Position numbers and translations under genes: made by a program
In this document: positions 7,424-15,770 of the stretch, in pieces
Layout: each line of letters starts with the position of its first letter
How positions within the stretch are numbered: the stretch's first letter is position 1
NCBI GenBank assembly: GCA_001803705.1
Contig: MHDY01000229.1
Coordinates: 10,572 to 38,675, forward strand
DNA length: 28,104 bases
Reading direction: 5' to 3'
Origin: Nitrospirae bacterium GWC2_56_14
GTDB taxonomy: Bacteria; Nitrospirota; UBA9217
The notes under the pieces: model-generated
Told to the model about the DNA's origin: nothing
Databases searched by the model: none
What the model saw: only the letters and a program-made list of their open reading frames with translations

Positions 7424-8440
7424 TCAGTTCTTGCTCTTGTCCACGAGCTTGTTAGCGGTGATCCACGGCATCATACTGCGGAGCTTCTCGCCCACGATCT
7501 CGATCTGGTGCGCGGCATTCAGACGCCGACGCCCCGTCATCTCCGGATAGTTGGTCATGCCTTCGAGGAGAAAGCGCTTGGCATACTCGCCGCTCTGGAT
7601 GTTCTTCAGCGCTTCTCTCATGGCGGCGCGGCTCGATTCGTTGATCACCTTCGGACCGGTGACATATTCGCCATACTCGGCGTTGTTCGAGATCGAGTAG
7701 TTCATGTTGGCGATGCCGCCTTCATACATGAGATCGACGATAAGCTTAAGCTCATGGAGACACTCAAAATAAGCCATCTCCGGTTCGTATCCCGCCTCCA
7801 CCAGCGTTTCGAAGCCGGTTTTCACGAGCTCCACGCAGCCGCCGCAAAGCACAGCCTGCTCGCCAAAGAGATCGGTTTCCGTTTCGTCCTTGAAGGTGGT
7901 TTCGATGATGCCGGTGCGGCCGCCGCCGATGGCGGAGGCATAGGAAAGCGCGGTGGCCCTGGCCTTGCCGGACGCGTCCTGGAAGATAGCGATCAGGTCG
8001 GGAACGCCGCCGCCCCTTACGAACTCGCTGCGCACCGTGTGGCCCGGGGCCTTGGGGGCGATCATGATCACGTCAAGATCGGCGCGCGGCACGATCTGGT
8101 TATAGTGAATGTTGAAGCCGTGGGCGAAGGCGAGCGTCGCACCCTTCTTCAGGTTCGGCGCAATGTTATCTGCATAAATAAAGCGCTGGTGCTCGTCCGG
8201 CGCCAGCACCATCACCAGGTCCGCCTCTTTCACCGCGTCGGCGATGTTCTTCACGGCGAGACCTGCGGCCTGCGCCTTCTTGACTGAGGGCGAGCCCTCA
8301 CGCAGCGCCACCGTGACGTTGACGCCGCTGTCCTTCAGGTTCAGCGCATGCGCATGGCCCTGGGAGCCATAGCCCACAATGGCCACCTTCTTGCCGCGGA
8401 TGATGGAGAGGTCGGCGTCCTTGTCGTAATAAAGTTTCAT
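7424..8440 (-). CDS. ilvC: Ketol-acid reductoisomerase (class I)
   Basis: IlvC isomerises and reduces 2-acetolactate or 2-aceto-2-hydroxybutyrate to the dihydroxy acids of the valine and isoleucine pathways, using NAD(P)H and Mg2+. The length of 338 aa is the class I size. It opens MKLYYDKDADLSIIRGKKVA. The Rossmann loop is VGYGSQGHAHALNLKDSG, and the metal-binding region includes ETDLFGEQAVLCGG and the downstream acidic residues of AYFECLHELKLI. ATG 8440 is preferred over an in-frame start at 8455 because AAAGGGGA lies five bases upstream of it. It is separated from ilvN by a lipoprotein gene. Confidence 0.97.
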   Translation of the reverse strand: MKLYYDKDADLSIIRGKKVAIVGYGSQGHAHALNLKDSGVNVTVALREGSPSVKKAQAAGLAVKNIADAVKEADLVMVLAPDEHQRFIYADNIAPNLKKGATLAFAHGFNIHYNQIVPRADLDVIMIAPKAPGHTVRSEFVRGGGVPDLIAIFQDASGKARATALSYASAIGGGRTGIIETTFKDETETDLFGEQAVLCGGCVELVKTGFETLVEAGYEPEMAYFECLHELKLIVDLMYEGGIANMNYSISNNAEYGEYVTGPKVINESSRAAMREALKNIQSGEYAKRFLLEGMTNYPEMTGRRRLNAAHQIEIVGEKLRSMMPWITANKLVDKSKN

Positions 8441-8481
8441 TGTATCCCCTTTCAACGGTAGTAAATAATGTTAGTACTGGT

Positions 8482-9111
8482 CTATTTGAGCCTGCTCTTC
8501 AGTTCTTCATCAGCAAAGAGCTGGTCAATGGCGCCGGTGAGCGCCTCGGACAACGAGCGTTCGATGAAAGCCGCCGTATTGGCCACGTTCTGACGCTCGA
8601 TCTTGCTGCTCACGTTCAGGATGCGGATGATCTTCTTCTGCGCCACATCGGCCACAACGATCCGCAGCTGCACTTCGGCCTTTGATTTCGTGTTCGCGAG
8701 CTGTGACGTTGCGTCCACCCAAAGGACCTTGACCTCACCTCCAACCAGGAGGTCCGCACCAGCAGGCGCCGCAATACCAGCCTCGGTCAGGTCCCAGGCA
8801 GCAGCATCTCTTGCCGCGATGCGTCGTGCTGCGAGTGCATGCTTAAGCGCCTCCGTGACCTTCATCGAGACCGTACCCTGCACAACCAGATCGGTCGTCT
8901 GTTCGTTGAGCTCGTTGAACCGCTTCCCCACGACTGATTCGATCTTCGCGCGATCATCCTTGAAGGGACTCACCGCCACGGTCACGGTTGCAGCCGCTCC
9001 GGCAGCAGACTTCGGCTGTTCGTACTTGAAATCCGTCAGGACCGGCCCCTTGGGAGCACAACCTGCCAGAAGAAGCGCCAAACTGAAGTACAAAAGATAT
9101 GCTCGTTTCAT
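8482..9111 (-). CDS. Putative lipoprotein of unknown function inside the ilv operon
   Basis: The 209-aa product has a clear lipoprotein signal, MKRAYLLYFSLALLLAGC, with the lipidated cysteine at residue 18. The mature part is alanine/valine-rich alpha/beta sequence. It includes TVTVAVSPFKDDR and GADLLVGGEVKVLWVD, and ends in a charged helix. The pattern (VxVxPFxDxR early, a later 'GADxLVxGxV' strand) resembles YajG-like or curli-assembly-type periplasmic lipoproteins, but I do not recognise a specific family. The ribosome site GGGAGGT sits five bases upstream. It lies 29 bp after ilvN and 41 bp before ilvC, in the same direction, so it is almost certainly co-transcribed with the ilv genes. 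A metabolic role is not evident. Confidence 0.85.
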   Translation of the reverse strand: MKRAYLLYFSLALLLAGCAPKGPVLTDFKYEQPKSAAGAAATVTVAVSPFKDDRAKIESVVGKRFNELNEQTTDLVVQGTVSMKVTEALKHALAARRIAARDAAAWDLTEAGIAAPAGADLLVGGEVKVLWVDATSQLANTKSKAEVQLRIVVADVAQKKIIRILNVSSKIERQNVANTAAFIERSLSEALTGAIDQLFADEELKSRLK

Positions 9112-9140
9112 GTCAACCTCCCGGGCCCCCTGCGGGGTCC

Positions 9141-9614
9141 CTACTCCCGCGTGATCGCGACCTTCCCGGTCCGGACGATCTCCTTGATGCCGATGGGCCG
9201 GAGGAGCTCAATGATTGCCGAGATCTTTTTTTCATCTCCGGTGATCTGGAACGTGTAGCTCTTTTGCGAGGAATCCACAACCCGCGCCCGGAAGATATCG
9301 GCGATCCGGAGCGCCTCTGCGCGGTGCTCGGCAGGTGCGTTGACCTTAATGAGGCACATCTCGCGCTCCACATACTCCTTCTCTGCAAGATCGGTGACCT
9401 TGATCACGTCGATAAGCTTGTTGAGCTGCTTCAGGATCTGTTCGAGAATACGCTCATCGCCGGTGGTCACGATCGTCATCTGCGAGACCGTGGGATCAAG
9501 CGTGGGGCCGATCGATATCGTTTCGATATTGAACCCCCTGCCGCTGAACAGGCCCGACACCCGAGACAGCACGCCGAATTTATTTTCTACCAGTACGGAT
9601 ATGATATGTTTCAT
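9141..9614 (-). CDS. ilvN: Acetolactate synthase small (regulatory) subunit
   Basis: This is the regulatory partner of IlvB, giving activation and valine feedback inhibition. At 157 aa it is the usual small-subunit length. The N-terminal ACT domain is evident (KHIISVLVENKFGVLSRVSG then LFSGRGFNIETISIG, residues 2-36). A second ACT-like domain follows (about 80-157, ending VRTGKVAITRE). ATG 9614 has AAGGTGA about six bases upstream, and the frame open to 9662 has no such support. It lies 75 bp after ilvB. That spacer holds two short hairpins, GGCAAC/GTTGCC and GCCGAC/GTCGGC. Confidence 0.95.
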   Translation of the reverse strand: MKHIISVLVENKFGVLSRVSGLFSGRGFNIETISIGPTLDPTVSQMTIVTTGDERILEQILKQLNKLIDVIKVTDLAEKEYVEREMCLIKVNAPAEHRAEALRIADIFRARVVDSSQKSYTFQITGDEKKISAIIELLRPIGIKEIVRTGKVAITRE

Positions 9615-9689
9615 GGATTCACCTTTTGGACCGAGGCAACCGCGTTGCCGTTGTTTCCTCACGCCGACACGTCGGCTCGCTCCATAAAT

Positions 9690-11429
9690 TTACTTTACCG
9701 CTTTGAGCTTCTTCTCTTCCTTCTTGGGCTCTTCCCCGAAGATCATCTCATTGATGGAAGCGCCCGCAGGCACCATGGGAAAAACCTTTTCATACCGGGC
9801 GGTCACGAAATCCATGAACACCGTCTGCTTTGCCTTTAATGCTTCCTGCAGCACGGCAACGACCTCCGAAGGCTTCGTGGCACGCAGACCGATCGCGCCA
9901 TAAGCTTCGGCGAGCTTCACAAAGTCAGGCGTACTGCCCAGGTCCACCGATGAGTAGCGCTCCTGGTAGAACAGCTCCTGCCATTGACGCACCATGCCGA
10001 GGTAGCGGTTGTTCAGGATCACCACTTTCACCGGAATTTTATTCTCGACCGCCGTGGCAAGCTCCTGGACGTTCATCTGGATGCCGCCGTCGCCGGTGAT
10101 GCAGAACACGTCGCGCTTGGGATTGGCCACTTTGGCGCCGATCGCCGCCGGGAAACCATACCCCATGGTACCGAGGCCGCCCGAGGACAGCCAGTCACGG
10201 GGCTTGTCATATTTAAAGTACTGCGCGGCCCACATCTGGTGCTGGCCCACGTCGGTCACGATAATGGCATCCCCCCGCGTGACCTCATTGAGCTTCTCGA
10301 TCACGAACTGCGGCTTAATGACGTCGTCGGCATATTCATAGGTGAGGGGCCGCTCTTCACGCCAGGCCTCGATCTGCTTGCTCCAGCTCTTGCGGATCTG
10401 GTCCCACGGTTCCTTGCTGTGATGGAGCTCCTTGTTGAGCTCCACCATCACGTGCCTGACATCGCCCACGATCGGGATGTCCACGCGCACGTTCTTTCTG
10501 ATCGAGGTCGGGTCCACATCGATATGGACGATCTTGGCCTCCGGCGCGAACCCTTCCACCTTGCCGGTCACCCGGTCATCGAACCGTGCGCCGATGGCGA
10601 CAATGAGATCGGAATTGTGGATCGCCATGTTCGCGTAGTAGGTCCCATGCATGCCGAGCATGCCGAGCGAAAGCGGATGGGTGCCCGGGAAGCCGCCGAT
10701 GCCCATCAGTGTATGGGTCACCGGGATCTTCGTGATCTCGGCGAACTCGAGGACCTCTGCAGCCGCATTGGACAGGATGACGCCGCCGCCGATATAGGCG
10801 ACCGGTTTTTTCGCTTTCGCTATGGCTTCGGCCGCCTGCTTGATCTGCCATTTGTTGCCCATGACCGATGGTTTATAGCTGCGGATATCAACGTGGTCGG
10901 GCCAGTGGAACTCCGCCTTGTTCGTGACCACATCCCGTGGAAGGTCGATGAGCACCGGACCCGGCCGGCCCGTGGAGGCGATATAGAACGCTTCCTTGAT
11001 GGTCTGGGCGATGTCCTTCACGTCCTTGACCAGGAAGTTGTACTTGGTGCAGGGTCGCGTGATGCCGACGATGTCCGCTTCCTGGAAGGCGTCGTTCCCG
11101 ATGAGCGCAGTAGGCACCTGGCCGGTGAACACCACGAGCGGAATGGAGTCCATGTACGCCGTGGCAAGACCGGTGACCACGTTCGTGGCCCCGGGGCCCG
11201 ACGTGACAAGCGCCACGCCCACTTTGCCGGTGGAGCGGGCATATCCATCAGCCATGTGCACGCCGCCCTGTTCGTGACGCGGCAGGATGATGCGGAGGTC
11301 CTTCTGCCCGTAAAGAACGTCGAAGATCTTGAGCACCACGCCGCCTGGGTAACAGAACAGCGTGTCGACCTTCTCCTTCTTCAGGCATTCAAGAAATATT
11401 TCTGCGCCGGTGATCTCTTTGCTGGACAT
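9690..11429 (-). CDS. ilvB: Acetolactate synthase large (catalytic) subunit
   Basis: IlvB uses thiamine diphosphate and FAD to condense two pyruvates, or pyruvate with 2-ketobutyrate. The 579-aa protein has the three expected domains. The N-terminal one holds CYPGGVVLKIFD and the catalytic glutamate in PRHEQGGVHMADGYAR (about residue 53). The central FAD-binding domain contains GARFDDRVTGK. The C-terminal ThDP domain has ITGDGGIQMNVQELATA ending in VVILNNRYLGMV. Biosynthetic rather than catabolic function fits the adjacent ilvN and the FAD domain. ATG 11429 has AAGGGT eight bases upstream. The upstream in-frame start at 11495 would lie in a low-complexity spacer. Confidence 0.97.
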   Translation of the reverse strand: MSSKEITGAEIFLECLKKEKVDTLFCYPGGVVLKIFDVLYGQKDLRIILPRHEQGGVHMADGYARSTGKVGVALVTSGPGATNVVTGLATAYMDSIPLVVFTGQVPTALIGNDAFQEADIVGITRPCTKYNFLVKDVKDIAQTIKEAFYIASTGRPGPVLIDLPRDVVTNKAEFHWPDHVDIRSYKPSVMGNKWQIKQAAEAIAKAKKPVAYIGGGVILSNAAAEVLEFAEITKIPVTHTLMGIGGFPGTHPLSLGMLGMHGTYYANMAIHNSDLIVAIGARFDDRVTGKVEGFAPEAKIVHIDVDPTSIRKNVRVDIPIVGDVRHVMVELNKELHHSKEPWDQIRKSWSKQIEAWREERPLTYEYADDVIKPQFVIEKLNEVTRGDAIIVTDVGQHQMWAAQYFKYDKPRDWLSSGGLGTMGYGFPAAIGAKVANPKRDVFCITGDGGIQMNVQELATAVENKIPVKVVILNNRYLGMVRQWQELFYQERYSSVDLGSTPDFVKLAEAYGAIGLRATKPSEVVAVLQEALKAKQTVFMDFVTARYEKVFPMVPAGASINEMIFGEEPKKEEKKLKAVK

Positions 11430-11474
11430 GTTTATACCCTTTTTTGAACCAGAAAGTATGAAGGTACGAAGGAA

Positions 11475-11529
11475 AGAAGGTAGGAAAGGGCGCACTGGTG
11501 TTTCTGCTCTTCTTACCTTCCTACCTTCT
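11475..11529. repeat. Inverted repeat in ilvD-ilvB spacer
   Basis: AGAAGGTAGGAA (11475-11486) and TTCCTACCTTCT (11518-11529) are perfect 12-bp complements separated by 31 bp. Nearby GAAGGTACGAAGG shows the same motif degenerately. No T-run follows on the minus strand, so it would not stop transcription; it looks like a low-complexity dispersed palindrome. Confidence 0.7.
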
Positions 11530-11535
11530 CAACTT

Positions 11536-13188
11536 CTATGCTTTTACAATCGCCCCCGTGTTGGCCGAGGTAACGACTTTTGCATAGCGCGCGAGCCAGC
11601 CGCTCTTGATCTTCGGCTCCCTCGGCTTCCACGCGGCAAGCCGCTTCTTGATCTCCGCTTTGGACAGTTTGATCTCGAGCTTGCGGTTCGGAATATCAAG
11701 AACGATCCTGTCCCCGTTCCGCACGATCGCGATGGGTCCCCCCTCGGCAGCCTCGGGAGAGATGTGGCCGATGCAGGGGCCCCGCGTGCCGCCCGAGAAG
11801 CGGCCATCGGTCAGCAGAACAACGGATTCTCCCAGTCCCATGCCGGAAATGGCCGACGTGGGAGAGAGCATCTCGCGCATGCCCGGCCCGCCTTTGGGCC
11901 CTTCATACCGGATGACCAGCACATGGCCGGGTTTGATCTTGTTCGCGAGGATGGCCTTCATGGCCTCTTCCTCGGAATCGAATACGATGGCCTTGCCCTC
12001 GAACTGCATCATGCCGTCGCTCACGGCGGTCTGCTTTACTACCGATCCGTTCGGGGCGAGGTTGCCCGAGAGCACGGCGATGCCGCCCTGCTGGTGATAG
12101 GCCTTGTCGAGCGGCCGGATAACGTCGTCGTTCCCGACGCGGCCCGCCTTCGCCAGCGCGATGATGTTTTTGCCGCTCACCGTCGGTGAACTCTTGATCA
12201 CTTTTTTGAACCGCGACAACACGCCAGGGATGCCGCCTGCAATATCCAGGTCCTCCATGTAGGTTGGACCGCCGGGCAGCATGTTGCAGATGTGCGGCGT
12301 TGTGCGGCTGATCATGTCAAAGGTTGCGATGGAAAGCTCGATCCCCGCCTCATGAGCGATCGCCGGGATATGAAGCGTCGTATTCGTCGAGCCGCCGAGC
12401 GCCATGTCGATGCGGATGGCGTTCTCGAAGGCGTTCCTGGTCATGATCTTGCGCGGCGTGAGATCTTCCTTCACCAGACCGACGATCCGCTGACCGCTCT
12501 CGAAAGCGATCCGGCGTTTTTCACCGGACACGGCGAGCGCCGTGGCGCATCCCGGCAGGCTCATGCCGAGCGACTCGGTAACGCAGGCCATGGTATTCGC
12601 CGTGTACATGCCCTGGCACGAACCCGGGCCGGGACAGGCGCAGGTCTCGAGCTCGGCAAGTTCGCGCGAAGACATCTCGCCTTTCCGGACCTTGCCCACG
12701 GCCTCGAAGGCGCTGATGAGGTTCACCCGCTTGCCCTGAAAATTGCCGGAATGCATGGCGCCGGCGGTCACCACGATCGTGGGGATATTAAGCCGCGCCG
12801 CCGCCATGAGCATGCCCGGCGTGATTTTGTCGCAGTTCGTGAGCAGCACCAGGCCGTCGAAAGCATGGGCCATGGCAACTGACTCGACCATATCCGCGAT
12901 CAGCTCGCGCGAAGGCAGCGAATAATGCATCCCCCTATGGCCCATGGCAATGCCGTCGCAGATGCCCGGAATGCCGAAGAACTGCGGCCATCCGCCGCCG
13001 GCATGCACGCCCTTCTCGATGAACCGCTCGAGGTCGCGCATCCCGGTATGGCCCGGGATCAGGTCCGTAAAGCTCGTGGCGACACCGATCATAGGCTTGT
13101 CGAGCTCACTCCGGGTGATGCCCGTTGCAAACAAAAGAGACCTGTGCGGCGCCCGCTCCAGGCCTTTCTTTATCCTGTCACTTCTCAA
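11536..13188 (-). CDS. ilvD: Dihydroxy-acid dehydratase
   Basis: IlvD dehydrates the dihydroxy acids to 2-ketoisovalerate and 2-keto-3-methylvalerate. At 550 aa it is full length. Iron-sulfur ligands are visible in LLTNCDKITPGM and CACPGPGSCQGMYTANTMAC. The segment GMGLGESVVLLTDGRFSGGT with GPCIGHISPEAAEGG marks the C-terminal domain. The start appears to be TTG at 13188: no ATG is available before the conserved N-terminal region, and AGGGAG lies seven to eight bases upstream. It is the first gene of the ilv run. A strong terminator for the preceding gene lies just upstream, so the run starts from its own promoter. Confidence 0.96.
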   Translation of the reverse strand: MRSDRIKKGLERAPHRSLLFATGITRSELDKPMIGVATSFTDLIPGHTGMRDLERFIEKGVHAGGGWPQFFGIPGICDGIAMGHRGMHYSLPSRELIADMVESVAMAHAFDGLVLLTNCDKITPGMLMAAARLNIPTIVVTAGAMHSGNFQGKRVNLISAFEAVGKVRKGEMSSRELAELETCACPGPGSCQGMYTANTMACVTESLGMSLPGCATALAVSGEKRRIAFESGQRIVGLVKEDLTPRKIMTRNAFENAIRIDMALGGSTNTTLHIPAIAHEAGIELSIATFDMISRTTPHICNMLPGGPTYMEDLDIAGGIPGVLSRFKKVIKSSPTVSGKNIIALAKAGRVGNDDVIRPLDKAYHQQGGIAVLSGNLAPNGSVVKQTAVSDGMMQFEGKAIVFDSEEEAMKAILANKIKPGHVLVIRYEGPKGGPGMREMLSPTSAISGMGLGESVVLLTDGRFSGGTRGPCIGHISPEAAEGGPIAIVRNGDRIVLDIPNRKLEIKLSKAEIKKRLAAWKPREPKIKSGWLARYAKVVTSANTGAIVKA

Positions 13189-13221
13189 GGTGGCACTCCC
13201 TAAATGTGAAAATAGTAGATA

Positions 13222-13251
13222 TTTTTAACATAGATACGGGAAGGTAGTCAA
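13222..13251 (-). promoter_or_regulatory. Putative promoter of the ilv operon
   Basis: On the minus strand TTGACT (13246-13251, five of six -35 consensus bases) is followed 18 bp later by TAAAAA (13222-13227, four of six). It sits between the terminator of the upstream gene and ilvD, where a promoter is required. Expected start of transcription is about 13215, giving a leader of about 27 nt, too short for an attenuator. Confidence 0.45.
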
Positions 13252-13291
13252 TAAAAAAATCCCCCTTTGTCCTTTATTACAAAGGGGGATT
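13251..13291 (-). terminator. Rho-independent terminator (distal) after the DUF465-like gene
   Basis: A perfect 13-bp stem (AATCCCCCTTTGT at 13258-13270 with its complement at 13279-13291, 8-nt loop) is followed on the minus strand by a run of seven Ts. It is one of the strongest terminator candidates in the window and insulates ilvD from the gene at 13351. Confidence 0.9.
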
Positions 13292-13317
13292 CATGATTTT
13301 CCGTGCAGAAAACACGA

Positions 13318-13343
13318 AAGGCAAGGTGACGGTCCCTTGCCTT
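13318..13343 (-). terminator. Proximal hairpin after the DUF465-like gene
   Basis: AAGGCAAGG and CCTTGCCTT form a perfect 9-bp stem with an 8-nt loop, 7 nt past the stop codon. On the minus strand it is followed by TCGTGTTTTCTG, a weak T-tract. It forms a tandem pair with the stronger terminator at 13251-13291. Confidence 0.55.
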
Positions 13344-13350
13344 AACCCGG

Positions 13351-13590
13351 TCAGGCCTGCCCGCTTCGCGAGCGCCTTACTATTTCCATCATCCTGTCTT
13401 TTGCCGCCAGCTTCAACTTCTGCACTCTTTTCCGTTCAACTTCCTGCTCAGGGGTGAGATACCGGTGGGCTTCAAAGGTCACCAGGGTCTGCTCCAGGCT
13501 TTCATGCTCCTCTTCCCACTTCCGGTACTCCGGGTTCTCCGTCCTGAGCCGCTTCTTTGCCGCTTCCTCATTTACCTCCATTACATTCAT
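13351..13590 (-). CDS. Small DUF465/YdcH-like helical protein
   Basis: The 79-aa product is highly charged and helical. LRTENPEYRKWEEEHESLEQ (about residues 15-34) followed by a second helix ending LKLAAKDRMMEIVRR matches the pattern of the DUF465/YdcH family: small cytoplasmic helical hairpins whose function is not established. There is no signal peptide or cysteine. A strong AAGGAGGG site lies seven bases before ATG 13590, and two terminator hairpins follow, so it is probably a monocistronic, well-expressed gene. Family assignment is by pattern only. Confidence 0.8.
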   Translation of the reverse strand: MNVMEVNEEAAKKRLRTENPEYRKWEEEHESLEQTLVTFEAHRYLTPEQEVERKRVQKLKLAAKDRMMEIVRRSRSGQA

Positions 13591-13642
13591 ACACGTCCCT
13601 CCTTTTTATCGTCAGGATTGTTCATGTTTTTTGAAGGTTGGA

Positions 13643-13656
13643 AAAGAACGTTCTTT
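13643..13656. promoter_or_regulatory. 14-bp perfect palindrome upstream of the DUF465-like gene
   Basis: AAAGAACGTTCTTT is perfectly self-complementary and lies 53 bp before the start codon, where an operator would be expected. No regulator is identified, and no clear -35/-10 pair was found beside it. Confidence 0.35.
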
Positions 13657-13764
13657 CTGTGAAAAAAATTAACACACTTTGCCGCAAAAGGCAAGCACGC
13701 AATTATTCTTTAAAATCAATACGCTGCGAGGCTGTTTCCCCGTAATATTCTGCGCATTTTACCA

Positions 13765-14598
13765 TTACGGGAGCGAGGCGAGATAGTTCAGCAGTTTTTC
13801 TCTGAACGCAGTATCCGAGAACGATCTCACATGGCCGGGGACCGTACTGACCCAAAGTTCCTTGGGCTCCCGGGCTGCATCGTAGAGTAGGCGGCTATGG
13901 TGGCCGGGAACGATGCGGTCATCGGTGCCATATACGATGAGCAGCGGTATGGGGGCGAGATCCATGATCTTTTTCAGGGGGCTGTAATCGTCGTTGACCA
14001 GGAACGAGAGCGGATACTGGAACGGCCAGCCGACGATCGAGTCCGCGACCTTCTCGCGCGCGATCGTGCGGTAACCCGAAAAGACACTGTCAAGGATCAC
14101 CGCCTTCACGCGGTCCTTGTAGGGCGAGGTGGAGACCATGTTCGTTGCGATAGCACCGCCCAGGCTTTTGCCGAACACGATGATCCGGTCGTTCCCCGGA
14201 TGCGGCAAACGGGATATCAGCGTTTCAAGCGCTGCCTCGGCGTCAAGGTGAACACCCTTCACGTCCGGCTCGCCACCGGAACGGCCATATCCGCGGTAGT
14301 CGAAAATAAAGAGGTTGAAGCCCGCCTCGACGAGCCACAGGTCAAGCTTCACGTGCGTGCTCAGGTTCTCCACGTTCCCGTGGCAGACCAGGATGGTGCC
14401 TCGGGCTTCCGGGCGCGTGAAGTACCATCCGTAGAGTTTTACACCGTCTGACGACGTGAAGTGCACTTCTTCGGGCAATAATCGCTGTGTGGCCGGATCG
14501 TTCACGAAGATATTTCCGGGCTTGAAAAAAAGACGGGTGCAGCCTGCAAAGACCAGCAGGAGCACCGTCGCAAGAATAAAATTACAATATCGTTTCAT
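13765..14598 (-). CDS. Alpha/beta-hydrolase lipoprotein
   Basis: The 277-aa protein belongs to the serine-hydrolase superfamily close to the BEM46/YfhR-type 'alpha/beta hydrolase' proteins. The N-terminus is a lipoprotein signal (MKRYCNFILATVLLLVFAGC, Cys20), so the enzyme is probably membrane-anchored in the periplasm. The oxyanion region is LVCHGNVEN. The nucleophile lies in FGKSLGG (Ser145), the acid in YGTDDRIV (Asp226) and the histidine in VPGHVRSF (His256), so the triad is complete. The substrate is unknown. ATG 14598 is chosen because it gives a canonical signal peptide. ATG 14610 adds MGLD and neither has a good ribosome site. It is divergent from rlmN. Confidence 0.85.
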   Translation of the reverse strand: MKRYCNFILATVLLLVFAGCTRLFFKPGNIFVNDPATQRLLPEEVHFTSSDGVKLYGWYFTRPEARGTILVCHGNVENLSTHVKLDLWLVEAGFNLFIFDYRGYGRSGGEPDVKGVHLDAEAALETLISRLPHPGNDRIIVFGKSLGGAIATNMVSTSPYKDRVKAVILDSVFSGYRTIAREKVADSIVGWPFQYPLSFLVNDDYSPLKKIMDLAPIPLLIVYGTDDRIVPGHHSRLLYDAAREPKELWVSTVPGHVRSFSDTAFREKLLNYLASLP

Positions 14599-14664
14599 GT
14601 CCAGACCCATGGTTCATTGATAGCATGAGCGCGTTTTTGTGTCAAATCGTTTCCCGTAATTTTG

Positions 14665-14693
14665 TTGCAATCTTCAGAGGGACGGCTTACAAT
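14665..14693 (+). promoter_or_regulatory. Promoter of rlmN
   Basis: TTGCAA (14665-14670) and TACAAT (14688-14693; five of six -10 bases) are spaced by 17 bp. Transcription should begin near 14700, only a few bases before the ATG at 14703. This excludes the in-frame ATG at 14625 as the start. Confidence 0.6.
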
Positions 14694-14702
14694 TTACGAC
14701 CG

Positions 14703-15770
14703 ATGCAGAATGACCTAGTTACGATGAATGACGATAAAATGCGCAGGGACCTTAAAGGCCTTACCCCGAAGGGAATAGATCGCTTTTGTACTGAAGCCAT
14801 GGGGCAGAAACCGGGACAAGGTACGCGCGTGGCGGTCCGGCTCTTTCGGAAAAAGGTCGAGGATTTCGACCTGATGACTGACCTGAACCGGCCCTTTCGC
14901 GAGCAGCTGAAGCGACACGCGCTGATCTCCCGGCTCATGATCGATCAAAGAAGTGCGTCAGGGGACGGGACCGAAAAACTGCTCTATCGGCTGGATGACG
15001 GCAATACCATTGAAGGCGTGCTCATCCCCGGGCCGGGCGGCAGGCTCACGCTCTGCGTCTCGACCCAGGTCGGCTGCGCTTCAGGCTGCGCCTTCTGCCG
15101 CACTGGCGAGAGCGGGCTGACGCGCAATCTCTCTGCTGCCGAGATCGTGAACCAGGTCTTTGCGGCTCAAAAAGTCGCTGCTTCCTTGATCACCAATATC
15201 GTGCTCATGGGGACCGGGGAGCCGCTCAGCAATTACGAGGCGGTAAAGACCTTTGTTCAGGCGGCAACGGACCGGCACGGGATGGGGTTCTCGAACCGGA
15301 AGGTGACGATCTCCACCTGCGGCCTTGCGCCGATGATCGAGAAGATGGCTGATGACACTGAGATGGACGCGAGCCTTGCCGTGTCGCTGAATGCGACCAC
15401 AGACGCCGTGCGCGACCAGATCATGCCGGTGAACAAAACCTATCCCATAGCGCGGCTCATACAGGCACTGCATCATTACGGCAGAAAAACGAACAAGACC
15501 GTGACCATCGAATATGTTTTGTTCAGGGGAGTGAACGATTCGGACGAGGATGCGGTCCGGCTTATGGAACTGCTCAAAGGACTTCCCTGCATGATCAATG
15601 TGCTGATGTTCAACTCCTTCCCCGGCGCCCCCTTCGAACGCCCGGATGAAGAACGGGTCTATGCGTTCAGGAACATGCTTTTGAAACACGGTTTCGTTGC
15701 CGTGGTCCGGAACAGCCGGGGCAAGGACATCAATGCCGCCTGCGGGCAGTTGAGGGCGGCAGTTACGTAA
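14703..15770 (+). CDS. rlmN: Dual-specificity 23S rRNA (A2503) / tRNA (A37) methyltransferase RlmN
   Basis: RlmN is a radical-SAM enzyme that methylates C2 of A2503 in 23S rRNA, and A37 in some tRNAs. The SAM cluster motif is CASGCAFC (Cys125, 129, 132). TQVGCASGCAFCRTGESG, NIVLMGTGEPLSNYEAV and VTISTCGLAPMIEKM are family blocks. The two further catalytic cysteines are present in LCVSTQV (Cys118) and INAACGQL (Cys347), so the enzyme should be active. The RlmN reading is favoured over Cfr because of the general match, though the two are close relatives. ATG 14703 fits the promoter but leaves almost no leader; ATG 14724 or 14739 are alternatives. It is the only plus-strand gene in the central region. 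Confidence 0.93.
   Translation: MQNDLVTMNDDKMRRDLKGLTPKGIDRFCTEAMGQKPGQGTRVAVRLFRKKVEDFDLMTDLNRPFREQLKRHALISRLMIDQRSASGDGTEKLLYRLDDGNTIEGVLIPGPGGRLTLCVSTQVGCASGCAFCRTGESGLTRNLSAAEIVNQVFAAQKVAASLITNIVLMGTGEPLSNYEAVKTFVQAATDRHGMGFSNRKVTISTCGLAPMIEKMADDTEMDASLAVSLNATTDAVRDQIMPVNKTYPIARLIQALHHYGRKTNKTVTIEYVLFRGVNDSDEDAVRLMELLKGLPCMINVLMFNSFPGAPFERPDEERVYAFRNMLLKHGFVAVVRNSRGKDINAACGQLRAAVT

Noticed and set aside
9984..11447. 487-codon plus-strand frame opposite ilvB
   Set aside because: Antisense shadow; residues are rich in His/Asp/Arg with no domain, and no ribosome site is present.
13189..13250. T-box or leader-peptide attenuator before ilvD
   Set aside because: Only about 60 bp separate the upstream terminator from ilvD, with no T-box consensus, no branched-chain codon run and no second terminator.
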